Source: G963677325 sp963810555
Lineage (GTDB): Bacteria > Bacteroidota > Bacteroidia > Bacteroidales > Prolixibacteraceae
Length of the DNA stretch: 64,000 nucleotides
Reading direction: 5' to 3'
NCBI GenBank assembly: GCA_963810555.1
Contig: CAWENX010000010.1
Span: forward strand, 1 to 64,000
Positions within the stretch are counted from its first letter, which is position 1; every line of letters starts with the position of its first letter. The translations under genes and the position numbers were made by a program. Shown here piece after piece: positions 34,694 to 45,361 of the stretch. The notes under the pieces were generated by a model that worked only from the letters and a program-made list of their open reading frames with translations, did no database searches and was not told the origin of the DNA.

Positions 34694-37600
34694 TCAATTA
34701 TTTATAGGCGCCAATGCCTGAAAATGATAACTTCCAGACTGTACTTCGTAAATTGCGGAGTTGACCGTTTTTCGTTTAAGTGTGATCCCGGTGACTTCTG
34801 CTATATGCTGACCCAACTCGGTAACAGATGCAGGATCACGTGTTGGTACAGTAACAATGGCAACAGTATTCGGCGGCACTAATACTTTCAGGTCAATGCT
34901 ATCAGACCTGATGTGATAGTCCGCCTCAATCTGTCCTCGCACGGAGCCGTATGTTGACTTCACCCAGCTCACATCTCCACAGGGTTTCGGGTCGATAAAA
35001 AATCGTTTGTAACCAGGGAGGCTGGGTCAGGCCGGATGCCTGCCACATATCCAAAAATCCACTCATACACCGAATTCAACCCAAGGTGATTTAGACCGCC
35101 AAACCCTATTTTGGACCCTTTATTCAAATCCTGGTTGGCGAACTGTTCCCACATGGAGGTGGCACCTCCTTCGATCATACTGCCGTAAGACGGGCTAGTG
35201 GGTTGCATCACCAGGCGATAGGCCAGACCATTTTGATCATTCTCGGCAAGATTCTTTAGCAGGAAGATTGTCGTTATCGACCCTGTTGACAGATGGTCAT
35301 CGTTGTCGTGGATTGATTGTAGCAGTTTTTCTAATGCCTGCTGGTGCAACATTCCGGACACCAGATTCATACCAAGGGCAAGTGCATAACAGGATTGTTC
35401 GTCACCTGTCAGCGTACCATCTGGATTTAAATGATTTTTTACAAAAGCTGCCCGAATCCGGGAAGCCATTCCAGCATACCTTTTCGATTCGTCATCCTTG
35501 CCTAAAGCCATGGCGATTTTTGAAACATTTTCGGCCGAATAGGCCCACCAGGCTGCAGTAAACAGATCTCGTGGTGCGCCTGGCCTGGAGCCAGGAAGCG
35601 TCCGTTTTGTTTGTGGACACATCCAGTCGCCCCAAAAACTAACGTATTTTTTCTTCGGTACATAGTCTGGGTTCTCACGTTCAATGGCATTCATGAACCG
35701 CTTGACCCCATCATAACTTAGCTCAAGAGTGCGCCTGTCTGCATAGTTAACCCATAAAGTCAGAGGCGTTATGACACTACCATCGCTCCATCCTGGTTCG
35801 GCTGTTGCCCCTATAGTGGGGTCAGGTTGCCAGCTTCTCAGGCCTTGCAACCATCCTGGCGCAATGCCGTCCGGGTCGAGATCATCGACAATTGCGCGAT
35901 TCTCATTGCTGCCAAACGCCGCAAAATCATATAAATAAGAGAGCGACTGGACAGTAAAACAGTCTCCTAAAAAAGGGAGCCGCTCATCACGGCCGGCTAC
36001 GTCAACCATCAGGCCAGGCATATTTGACCGGTATGCCTGTTCTATTATCGCACATAATTGATTCAGTTTGTTATCTGAACATGTGACAATTGCTGTTTGC
36101 CGGATATCGCTGCCCAGAGCTAATGCGGTGATTTCCAGGTTAGAATTGGTTGATGGGAGACCACTAACCTCAACATAACGGAACCCGTGATAAGTAAACT
36201 TTGCCTGGAAAGTCTGAGGACCCTGGCCTGAAAGAATGAATGTATCATGATTGTTGTAATTTCCCTGCAAATTACCCAAAAATAGTCTGCCGTCTGGTAA
36301 AACCGCCTCGGCGTGGCGAAGTTTAATCATGGTTCCTTCCGGGCCGTCCAGCGTAAGCCGGCATACACCGGCCATTTCCTTGCCGAAGTCGAACACATAG
36401 ATGCCGGAGCGCGGCTCGGTACGGCTAACGGGCTTTAACTCGTATAAAACACGAATCGGTGGCCTTGATTGGGCAGACAGGAGTTGAAACGAATCGATCG
36501 GTTGGTCAACCGGGTTCCTCCATCCCTCAATATCTGGCAGGCCAGGCTTGTCCCACCCGGGTATTTCTTTTCGTGCATCATAAAGAACACCGTCATACAT
36601 TGAAGCAAGTTGCATAGGTCCATTATTGTTACAAAGCCAGGAATTGTCGGTTACAATTGTCTCCCGTGTTCCGTCCTCGTACTCCAATTCTAGTTGAGCC
36701 AAAAATGCTTTCCGTGAATTGGATGCAAATCTTTTTTTGCTATTAAAATAATCTTCATTTGTCCGACTCCGGTGCCAACCATCAGCCAGCATCGCACCTA
36801 TTGCGTTCTCACCAGGCAGTATTAACCGACTCACGTCGTAGGTCTGATAAACGACGCGTTGATTGCGAACCGTCATTCCCGGAGCCAATTCATCATCTCC
36901 CACACGTATACCATTAACATGCACCTCATAGCATCCCTTTGCAGTAACGTGGAGTGTAGCAAAAAGCACACGTCTGGCGACAAGAAATTCATGGCGAAAG
37001 AGTGTAACTGGTTGATGATGATATTCTGTTCCGGCATCAGCCTCAGTTTGTCCATCTGTAAGTCTGGCCGCTGACCAACCTCCTGATTCCGGTGGCTTCA
37101 GTGTGACACCATCATTAATGGAATCTCCGCTTGTAACAAACTGTCCGAGCGCAATATTCCTTTCTTTTCTGAGAACTTCCATTTCAGCCAGTGCCAACGC
37201 CCATCCTTTTCCCGTCGGCTTTGGAGTATAATGTTCCGTGATTGGATCCCAAACTGCTGTCCAATCACCGGACAGCTTTGTGGCAGTAAATCTTACGTAG
37301 CGGGCGGCTACCGGTTCAAACATCTGCAGCACAGGCTCGATTCCGGGATTAGGCACATCTGCACCGGTCCGGTCAACTACGATACGCGCGTCAGAACAAT
37401 CCTGGTTGTTAGACACTTCCACTTTAAAGCGAACAGGAAAACCATCACCTTTTGGGCGGGATTTGGACCTAATACTTTGTGGCCAGGCACCCCAGAGCCG
37501 AACTGCATCTATCTCCTGAGACTTTCCCAGATCAATTTGCACCCATTTTGGATCAAACTCCGACTTCGCCACGTTACTGCGGTAACCGAAGTGTGCAGTT

Positions 37601-38208
37601 ATTACAGGCTCGACAGGAGGTGGGCTGATCCATTTTGCTTTCCAGTCTTTCAAGTCCAGCAAGCCTATCGTCCAGTGGGCCGGACGGCTCCATTCCGACA
37701 CTTTACCGTCCTGATCCCAAATCCTCACTTTCCACCAACAGCGATCCCCACTTTTTAATTTACGACCTTCGTACCTGATACCGACCGTTTCAGGCGATTT
37801 CATCTTGCCGCTGTTCCAAAGAGTAGCTTTGCCGGATTCGATATCTCTTTCAGATGAGGCAACAAGGATCTGATAAGCCGTCTGTCTCGAACAGCGGCGC
37901 GGATCCACAAGTTTCCAGGAAAGGCGGGGAAACTGCGTATCAACAGTCAAATATTGAGAAGAAAGAGGATCTGAAAGATACTCACAGGTCAGATCGGTCG
38001 GGGTTAATGATCCCTTGGTTAAGGTTTTCATCGTCAAAAATGACGGGGCCGGACTATCATGTTCTAAGCACAGGTCGAAATCTGAAAAGGCAATTCGATA
38101 ATTTAAAATGTCTTTGTAATTTGAATAAGGTCCCTTTTCATCTTGAGAATAAGAACGATAAGAGCTAATCAAGCTTATTAAAGGTAACACAATAAGATAA
38201 TATTTCAT
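34694..38208 (-). CDS. GH78 alpha-L-rhamnosidase with discoidin-like insert (one frameshift near the end)
   Basis: About 1,170 residues, exported (MKYYLIVLPLISLISSYRSYS). It would release terminal L-rhamnose from pectin or similar glycans. The N-terminal Ig domain (PLSSQYLTVDTQFPRLSWKL) is followed at about residues 203-347 by an F5/8 type C (discoidin)-like insert (PKWVQIDLGKSQEIDAVRLWG ... ARYVRFTATKL), then the beta domains, and the alpha/alpha barrel with the DVAGRDERLPFLGD motif and GGATSMWEQFAN, the expected acid and base regions. Residues 1-1079 are one clean frame. The last domain (FIDPKPCGDVSWVKSTYGSV) is in another frame, joined near 35020. It is the best-preserved glycosidase here and is the only large gene in the 34.7-38.2 kb stretch. 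Confidence 0.87.
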
Positions 38209-38298
38209 TTCTAAAAATTTTGTATGCTTACGCCAAATTTAAGAAAAATTCATTGTCATACAGCAAGATTTATCTGGTTCTCTGAAAGAAATTAGCGA

Positions 38299-39066
38299 TT
38301 ATTCGAGAGATGTCCTGCTATTGGGTAGCAATTCATGAAGTTTGTTGGCTTTATAATCCGGCAAGCGGATTAAAACATCTTTCAGCCAAGCCGAGGGTTC
38401 TACATCATTCATTTTGCATGAGCCAAGAAAAGAGTATAACATAGCAGTTCTTTGAGCTGCATCGTGTGAGCCGGCGAAGAGATAGTTTTTACGTCCCAAT
38501 GCCACTGGACGGATGCTGTTCTCGATAAGGTTATTGTCGATTTCATATTTTCCGTCAAGCAAATAACTGTTAAGCCTGTTCCACAAACTCAAGGTATATG
38601 CCAGTGCAATACCGATAGCGCTTTTAGGCATCACCTGCGTTATGTTCTGTTTCATCCATTCTTCCAACTCAGCAAGGATAGGCAAGGATTCTTGTTCTCT
38701 TAATTCTTTTCGTTGCTCGAAGGAATAACCAGTTTCACGGGCTTTGCGTTCAGTTGAGTATAATACTTGTATTTTTGTCAATACATATCCTGCCCTGACC
38801 TTATCGTTGTCCAAGTCTGCCTCAAATAACGGCGTGCATGTTCCATACAGGCCAGTAATGTTATTTTCCCCGGTTTGTCAAATATATTATACGCTGTACA
38901 TCCATCGGTTTGCAATGTTCCTGTAAAGTCATTCAATATTTTCTGAGGTCCTGCCCGGACCTGACCACAAATGAGCCGGTGTTCATTACATATTTTGATA
39001 ATAATATCTTCTGCAGCCGTAGGAACTCCCCTGTGATAATCAAATAGACAATATGCGATCCACTAG
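38299..39066 (-). pseudogene. IS66-family transposase remnant (tnpC C-terminal half)
   Basis: A 171-residue frame ends the gene with the typical IS66 TnpC tail: LWNRLNSYLLDGKYEIDNNLIENSIRPVALGRKNYLFAG, then the C-terminal LGSCKMNDVEPSAWLKDVL segment. Upstream to about 39066, in other frames, pieces such as VYLxxHRGVPTAAEDI-, GTLQTDGCTAYNIFDKPGK and LLACMEHARR belong to the catalytic core. The N-terminal half and tnpA/tnpB are missing. It lies between the GH78 and M28 peptidase genes, pointing to past insertion there. No terminal repeats were found. Confidence 0.75.
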
Positions 39067-39193
39067 CATTTACCTTCCCAACCTAAGCACGAATTTCTTT
39101 CTCCATTTCTTCGACTTTGGGATTAGCATTATTCATCTGATCCATTGTTTCGTAAAAGAAACCGAGAGTGGTTCCTGTGTGTTGCCATTGTAT

Positions 39194-41305
39194 TCAGTTC
39201 GTTTTATTTTGTAATGTTACAAGTCCTGCTTCCCTGAGTACATAGATATAATTCATTACGTTCTGAAGATCATTTTCACCCAGTTGCATTTGTGCATCAA
39301 GCATTTTCTTAATATCGAGTGCTGTGTTTTTCCCGTTACATAACCTACCAATTTCCAGTACATCCATACCACGACCTTTCACAGGATACTTTTCCTTCAC
39401 CCCGGGATCAATATTTTTAATGATTTCTGAATATCCAAGGTAGCTGTTTTCCATGACAAGGTTCGTAGTTTTGGGCACAATTGTAATGGCTTTGGATTCC
39501 AGTTGCGACAGTTTAAATGAAATGCCAGATAACCCCAAAGATCTTGCTTTAACATCCGCATAAGCTTCGAAACCAGCAACATCAGCCTTTGAGTTTGCTT
39601 CAACAGATGCAATTAGTTTTCCAAGCAATGTGTTAAATGAGGAAGAAGAGGTCACCAGTTCGGAAGTTGTTGCAAGAGTAGTCTTTTCATTTATTGAGGC
39701 TGCTTCTATGTATCCTTTTGTTTTCTTATAAACTGTTTCAAAATCATCTTTCTTTGCTTTTGCCAGTTCATCAATTGCCCTGGCAACCTGTTTGCCGATC
39801 CGTCCGGATGCGTTGCCTGCAACTTCACCCGCAATTTTTGCTGCCATCGCTTCATCAGCCCAGGCAACTGTATAAACTGCCCAGGCACCTATTACAATAA
39901 CTCTCTTAAGCTGTGTCGGATCGCATTTATCTGCATTATCCTGAGAGGTATGATAATAAGGATCCGGCCAGTCAAGCATCATAACGCCCGGTACCTGGAC
40001 TCCCCAATCGTTAAACACTTCATGATCCGAGCCTCCTGTGTGGTCAGCAATGGCGTAATAAAACGGATCATCTGATCCGGTTGGAGATACAATTCGTTTT
40101 ACATTGCCGGCAGGACCAAGGCCTACTCTGGTGCACAGGCCTGTAAAATCATAGTAATGCTGCATTACATCATTGATATAATGAGGATTACCGTATGTTG
40201 TACGATGCATGTACAACAATGACTGGTATTTTGAAAGCCAGAGTCCGACCATATCGAGATTAATGTTGCACAGTGTGTTTTTTATAATATCCATATGTTC
40301 TCTAACCCATGGTCCCGTACCTGAGATTTCCGGGCCCCATATAAACCTGATTGTCCTTATTGGTCTTTCTATGCGTCCTTCCTTTATCATCCTGTTGAAC
40401 ATCCTGGCAATTTCAAGAATGGAGGCGCAGCCTGAAAGATTATCGTTAGCACCCATTTTCACCCATCCGTCGAATAAATGTGCTGAAAGTATTATTTCCC
40501 CGGCGCCCGGGTCAGTACCCCTGATAGCACAGGAAGTAACTTCCAGATTGTAATCGCGATCCTGAGCCTCAACAATAACGTGGACAGTTATTTTTTCACG
40601 TGAAAGAAGGCGGTCACGAAGGACAATTCCCTCCCTTGGCGGGAGAAAGAAACCAAATGTGGCAAGAGATGGAGAATTTGCACCTGATATCCTGAAATTG
40701 GAATTATGAAAAGGGACAGCAAGAGGCGCTGCAAGCGGATGCGGTGATTCATAAGAGATAACACCCACCGCACCTTTTGAAATTGCCGGATTATAAACAC
40801 CGGCAATTGTGCCTGAAGTAACAACTATTTTCCCTTCGATATCTGCCGCATCAATTTCGGTTTGCTTTCCTTCCCCAATCCATACAAGCTGAGCAGTAAT
40901 ATCAGTATTTGTACTTCCCTGAGCAAGTTCTGCAGTAAGATCTCCGTAATCCGCGATCTTGGATCTGCCAGGACTTACCTCCCATATTTCACCCCGGATA
41001 CCATCCCAGGTTGATCCTCCCTTATATTTGTCAATGATGACATCTTCAACGCCATATTTCATAAGTTTGTTATAAAAATACTGAGTTTCCGGAAAAAGCC
41101 CGGAATATTCCTCCGGCAGGCGATCGTGATTATAGGCAGCCAATGCATAAATGTGCTGCATTGCCCTTTCTCCTGATGCTTCACCGATTATTTCGTCAAT
41201 AATATTTTCGGGGATCAGAGTGCTCAGAGTTGAATTCTGACCCGAACATGGTGAAAAAATCAAAATTGAAACTGTGATTAGTACAAAGATTCCTGTTTTT
41301 TTCAT
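39194..41305 (-). CDS. M28-family zinc metallopeptidase
   Basis: An intact 703-residue exported aminopeptidase-type enzyme. I start it at the internal ATG (41305, MKKTGIFVLITVSILIFSPCSGQ), because that gives a lipoprotein-type signal; an in-frame ATG 33 bases upstream adds an unusual leader. A PA domain (about 130-240, with GKIVVTSGTIAGVYNPA) precedes the catalytic domain, where LSAHLFDGW (His), MGANDNLSG (Asp), WGPEISGTG (Glu), INLDMVG (Asp) and YYHTSQDN (His) supply the two-zinc site. A C-terminal region of about 200 residues is helical and lacks a named domain. It probably degrades peptides at the cell surface. It sits 127 bases from the IS66 remnant. Confidence 0.85.
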   Translation of the reverse strand: MKKTGIFVLITVSILIFSPCSGQNSTLSTLIPENIIDEIIGEASGERAMQHIYALAAYNHDRLPEEYSGLFPETQYFYNKLMKYGVEDVIIDKYKGGSTWDGIRGEIWEVSPGRSKIADYGDLTAELAQGSTNTDITAQLVWIGEGKQTEIDAADIEGKIVVTSGTIAGVYNPAISKGAVGVISYESPHPLAAPLAVPFHNSNFRISGANSPSLATFGFFLPPREGIVLRDRLLSREKITVHVIVEAQDRDYNLEVTSCAIRGTDPGAGEIILSAHLFDGWVKMGANDNLSGCASILEIARMFNRMIKEGRIERPIRTIRFIWGPEISGTGPWVREHMDIIKNTLCNINLDMVGLWLSKYQSLLYMHRTTYGNPHYINDVMQHYYDFTGLCTRVGLGPAGNVKRIVSPTGSDDPFYYAIADHTGGSDHEVFNDWGVQVPGVMMLDWPDPYYHTSQDNADKCDPTQLKRVIVIGAWAVYTVAWADEAMAAKIAGEVAGNASGRIGKQVARAIDELAKAKKDDFETVYKKTKGYIEAASINEKTTLATTSELVTSSSSFNTLLGKLIASVEANSKADVAGFEAYADVKARSLGLSGISFKLSQLESKAITIVPKTTNLVMENSYLGYSEIIKNIDPGVKEKYPVKGRGMDVLEIGRLCNGKNTALDIKKMLDAQMQLGENDLQNVMNYIYVLREAGLVTLQNKTN

Positions 41306-41460
41306 ACGTATAAAATTTATTAAGGTCTGATGAACCACAAAAGGCTCGCAGAAGGCAAATCACAATTTTTTATTACGCCCCTCCCGGTCTGCACCAAAGT
41401 TAATGTCATTTTACATTACAAACGATGGATAAATAGAATCAGAATTCTTTGATATAGTTG

Positions 41461-43394
41461 TTAATTATTAAAAGGTACTTTTTCGACCCACCTTTTCTCT
41501 CCCTTTGATAACACGATAAAATAAATTCCCCGCGAAAGAGTTGAAGCATTAAATTCAAGGATATCACTATCAATAAGCTTGCTTAATAATAACATACCCT
41601 GCAAATTATACATATCAGCTTTCCACGAAATAAAGTCAGCGTTTAGCAGGATTTTTATTACGTTATTGGTTACAATTATTTTCAGTGGTTCACCGCTCCC
41701 TGAACACCAACTATACCAGTGGGTCCTGTCGTTCCCGGGATGGTCCAACCTCTACCCTGTAAATTCCACAGATGAACTAACCCATCCACCGATGGTGCTG
41801 CATTACCGTTTATATCCAGGTTACCGTCAGACTGACCGGCGCCATCCAGAGTACTTAAAACATAGTCTGTCAGGGAGGTTGTCAACCCACAATCCTTTAA
41901 TAGTACATTGGTTAAATTATTAGCGGAACCTAAGTCTATGGATGTTAAATTATTACCAGACAAGGAGAAGAGCCTTAAACTTGTACAACCACTTATGTCA
42001 GCACTCGTATAATGGTTATTATACGATTCAATACTCTGAATAACAGAACTGTGGCAAATAAATGCTCCTGTTTGGTTATCATCCCATGTCAGTAATTCCC
42101 TCAATAAAGGAAATTGTGTCAGATCAGGCAGGCTTACGGTTATTTGCGGGTTAGACCTGATACATATATGCCATAATAGAGCTCCTGTTGAACCCCAGTT
42201 TATTGAAGTATAATCGTTACTTGCGGCCCTCAGGTCCTCCAGTGCCGGACAGCCAGACAAATCAAGAGCATTTAAATTACAGTCCTCAACACAAAGTCTC
42301 TCCAGAACAGGATGAGTACCTAAAGTAAATGTTGATAAATTGGCGCAATTGAGTAATTCAACAAACTTTAAAGCCGTAAATTCACTCAAATCCAATTCAG
42401 TCAAAGGATTATAACTTGCGCATAAATATTCCAGAGTGCTTTTTGCCAGGGATAAATTTTGAAACTCTGCAACGTTCTGTTTGGCTACCAGTGCAAAACC
42501 ACCATATCCCCCATCAAGGGCATCATAACCAACATTAATGCCTTTCAATGCAGACCAGGGTGTTACCTTCAGATAATTATGCCGTGACCCGACACTGCCA
42601 TAATCTTTGACAGGTGTAGCAGACGCACTTAAAGAACCATCATCAAAAATCCATTCTATAACAGCAGTGCCGGCAACTTCAATAACAGGGGCAAACACAG
42701 CGCCGACACTTTGAATATTTATTACATCAGAAGGTGTTTGTACGGGAGGAGTTATCTCACCTTCGATAATTAATTTCCCCCATTCGGTATCACCTCCCCA
42801 TCCGCCAACTGCCACCTGACGATCCTTATCCGGGGGTGCAGTAAGATTATAGGAATATAAAATATTATCTGATGAAGACTTTGCCGTTATGTCTGTATCG
42901 GAAATATTAACATCAATGGTATAATTATTATTTAATACAATGGAAGGTGCCGGAAGAGAGGAAGTGGTTCCGTTCTCTAACCAGATATTTCCGTTAGCTT
43001 TATAGATAAGTCCGATAATTTCCGGGGGATTAAAATTAGAACCCGTCCAGCCAAGCACATTTGTTATAATATTCAGGTGGGCAATAGAAGCGTTAAGCGC
43101 TTTTGCATCCTGGGCATATATCCTGCTGCATTTCATTAATTGTTTCCATACGACAGATCTTACTGATACCAGACCACCAGTAACGGTTACAATATTATTT
43201 CCGCGGACCAGATTTGATCCATTGGTTGTTGTCCAATCCAATAATTGAGAATCATCTGACCAGTCATATTCGACACTGATCTTTGTATCACTCAGCCAGG
43301 TTACCTGACCATGTAAACCAAGATCAGGAGGGATCTGACCATAAAGAATAAAGGAAATATTAATTAGCGCCAGAAATATTAATGTCCTTTTCAT
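41461..43394 (-). CDS. LRR-containing T9SS-secreted protein, copy B (one frameshift)
   Basis: Starts MKRTLIFLALINISFILYGQ at 43394 and runs 570 residues, with the same lectin-like, PKD-like and leucine-rich-repeat order as copy A. It then leaves frame at about 41700, and the sorting domain continues in another frame (SRGIYFIVLSKGEKRWVEKV). Over the first two thirds the nucleotide sequence is almost the same as copy A. After about 41955 (copy A 8930) the two diverge sharply, for example LSGNNLTSIDLGSANNLT against LSGNPLASLDLGTADNLT. Beyond the start codon the upstream DNA is also unrelated. See the findings on gene conversion. Confidence 0.75.
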
Positions 43395-43647
43395 AAAGAT
43401 TAGGATTAAGATAAATACAGTCAGTTATGAACATTTATACGATACCAGTAAAAACTGTATTAAGTTAACCTATAATTTTCATTTAACATAATTTTTAAAA
43501 AAAAGTTGTTTATCCACGGAAAAAGCAGGATCCTGAATAAATAGAGACCGCATGATAAAAGGTTTGATGAGTATCTGGAACTGTTATTATAAGTAGAAAA
43601 GATCGTTTTATTCATATTAACTATGCTTTATAATTGCACGAGATTCC

Positions 43648-43758
43648 TCATTCATCCACTTTAAACTGGTAATTCAATATAACCTGAGATTCGTTTATGG
43701 TGGATTTTTTCGGAATTCCGAAGCGCAGAGAGAAGCCGGGTCCTGCTAAGTCGGAATA
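43648..43758 (-). pseudogene. C-terminal remnant of an unidentified protein
   Basis: A minus-strand frame reads YSDLAGPGFSLRFGIPKKST, then NESQVILNYQFKVDE and TGA at 43648-43650. It looks like the beta-rich end of a real protein rather than chance coding, but no upstream continuation is found in any frame beyond about 43760. I cannot name the family. Confidence 0.3.
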
Positions 43759-43889
43759 AGCTCACTAAAGGAAATCTCCAAACACCATAACAGTTTCAAA
43801 AGAAAAATCTATTTTATTCATGATTCCCAAAACTTTTAAAAGGGTTTATTAAAAAAATAATGGAATTTACTTTATAATATAAGTCAAAG

Positions 43890-43967
43890 ATGGAAAATAG
43901 AAGAGAATTTATCAGAAAGAGCATATTGGGTACTGCCGGAATAACTATTTTTGGAGCCGGGTTTTAA
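43890..43967 (+). pseudogene. Tat signal peptide remnant
   Basis: ATG at 43890 encodes MENRREFIRKSILGTAGITI and a few more residues before TAA at 43965. The RRxFI and hydrophobic Gly/Ala-rich stretch are exactly those of the twin-arginine leaders of Bacteroidota periplasmic oxidoreductases and hydrolases. The mature part is absent. This is a truncated gene start, possibly of a Gfo/Idh/MocA-type or sulfatase-type protein. Confidence 0.5.
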
Positions 43968-44066
43968 AAATTGCTTCATAGTTATTTGTATTTGAAAAAC
44001 AGGGAGATTTTTTGGTAAATAATGATTTTATGTAAAAACAAGACTTCATTTCTATTTTAAATATTC

Positions 44067-45312
44067 CTATGTTTCTTTCTTTAATTTTAATGCCAGAAGT
44101 ATCAATCCGGCGAATACTACTCCTACGGCGGATATCTGGAAAATGAGGGACAACGAAATATTGGCATCTTTAAGTGCCCCTCCTATATAAATCATAATTC
44201 CGCCGGTAATCACACTGAAAAAGCTCATCATTCCATACCCGGTGGCCCGGTAGCGTTTATCAACAACCTGGGATATAATTGGCATGAAGTTAGAATCATG
44301 AAATCCTTTCGCTAAACCAAAAATAACTATACTTGCGATAGCTATCGCAAATACTCCTGTAGTTGCCATCAGGAAAAGGAATGGGCCACCCACCATAAAT
44401 CCGATGAATGGAACATATAATCTGCCTCTTATATTTTTTCTTGACCACCGGTCAGCCAGGATGCCGCCTGCAATAACACCGATGAAAGATGAAACCTGGA
44501 TGAAAGCAGTAGCTGATACGCCTGCTCCTCCAAGGCTCAGGTTAAACTTATCCTTGTAATATGTAGGGAGCCAGGCATAGATTACCCAGAAAGTCATGCC
44601 GAGAAGACATCCATAAATTATGATTACCCAGTAAGACCGGGATTTAAACAGATCGCGGAGTATCTGAAAAATACTTATCGTCCTTCCATCATCTTTATCA
44701 ACACTTTTCAATTATGGTTAAACTTTCCCCAGGCTCTTCCCGGGGAGCATCCTTAAGAATAATAAAAAGTATGACTGCATAAACAACCCCGATAAGCCCA
44801 AACAGATGAAATCCATAACGCCATCCAAGGTCTTCTGCGATATATCCACCTGTTCCTCCAAGCGCCATTCCTGCATATACACCACTGTAAAGAATACCCG
44901 AAGCAAGAGATCTGGTTGGTCCCTTGTGGTAATCAATGATAAGGGCAACGGCTGCCGGCATATAGCAGGCTTCACTGATCCCCATTATTGCCCTGGCTGT
45001 GATCATCTCGGCAAATGAGCTCACAAAACCGGTCCAGATGGTAATGCCGGACCAGACCACCAGACTTATCACAATTACAAGTTTGCGACTGAAACGGTCG
45101 GCGAAATAACCACCAAAGGGGCTCAGAATTCCATACACCAATAAAAAAACCGAAGTAAGCAAACCGAACTGAGCATCACTCATAGGAATACTTTCCTTAA
45201 TAGGATCACGCATAGAGGCAATCAATAATCTGTCGAGGTAATTCAGCAATGACACTACCCAGAGAACTCCAACAACGATCCAGGCATAGTATGTTTTACT
45301 TCTGTAATTCAT
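44067..45312 (-). CDS. MFS transporter (one frameshift)
   Basis: A major facilitator superfamily permease of about 413 residues and 12 expected membrane segments. The first half (MNYRSKTYYAWIVVGVLW, then NYLDRLLIASMRDPI and GGYFADRFSRKL, the loop 2-3 motif) and the second half (GGILADRWSRKNIRGR) are in different frames, overlapping at about 44700, where one base reconnects them at IIEK-SVDKDDG. It lies 49 bases after the LarA-like gene in the same orientation, so it probably imports the substrate of that enzyme, a hydroxy acid or sugar acid. The exact substrate cannot be read from the sequence. Confidence 0.8.
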
Positions 45313-45361
45313 GGTCAGTTTTAGAATTTATAACTCAGGGATCCCTGTCAACATAACAGCG

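Larger units (their letters stand above)
43395..44066. other. Intergenic stretch, 672 bases, with two gene scraps
   Basis: It lies between LRR copy B and the MFS gene. It contains a C-terminal scrap on the minus strand (43648-43758) and a Tat-signal scrap on the plus strand (43890-43967), both listed below. The remainder is AT-rich and holds nothing else I can support. Confidence 0.5.

Noticed and set aside
34658..34882. Plus-strand open frame of 74 residues
   Set aside because: It lies opposite the C-terminal domain of GH78, which is clearly coding on the minus strand; Cys-rich antisense shadow.
37231..37758. Plus-strand open frame of 175 residues
   Set aside because: It is entirely antisense to the discoidin and Ig region of GH78, with no start signal or recognisable domain.
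39066..39190. Extra coding segment with FFYETMDQMNNANPKVEEM on the minus strand before the IS66 remnant
   Set aside because: It is protein-like but short, has no start, and cannot be linked to a family or to the neighbouring transposase frame with confidence.
39694..39900. Plus-strand Leu/Pro/His-rich open frame
   Set aside because: It is opposite the well-supported M28 peptidase gene and has no features of a real protein.
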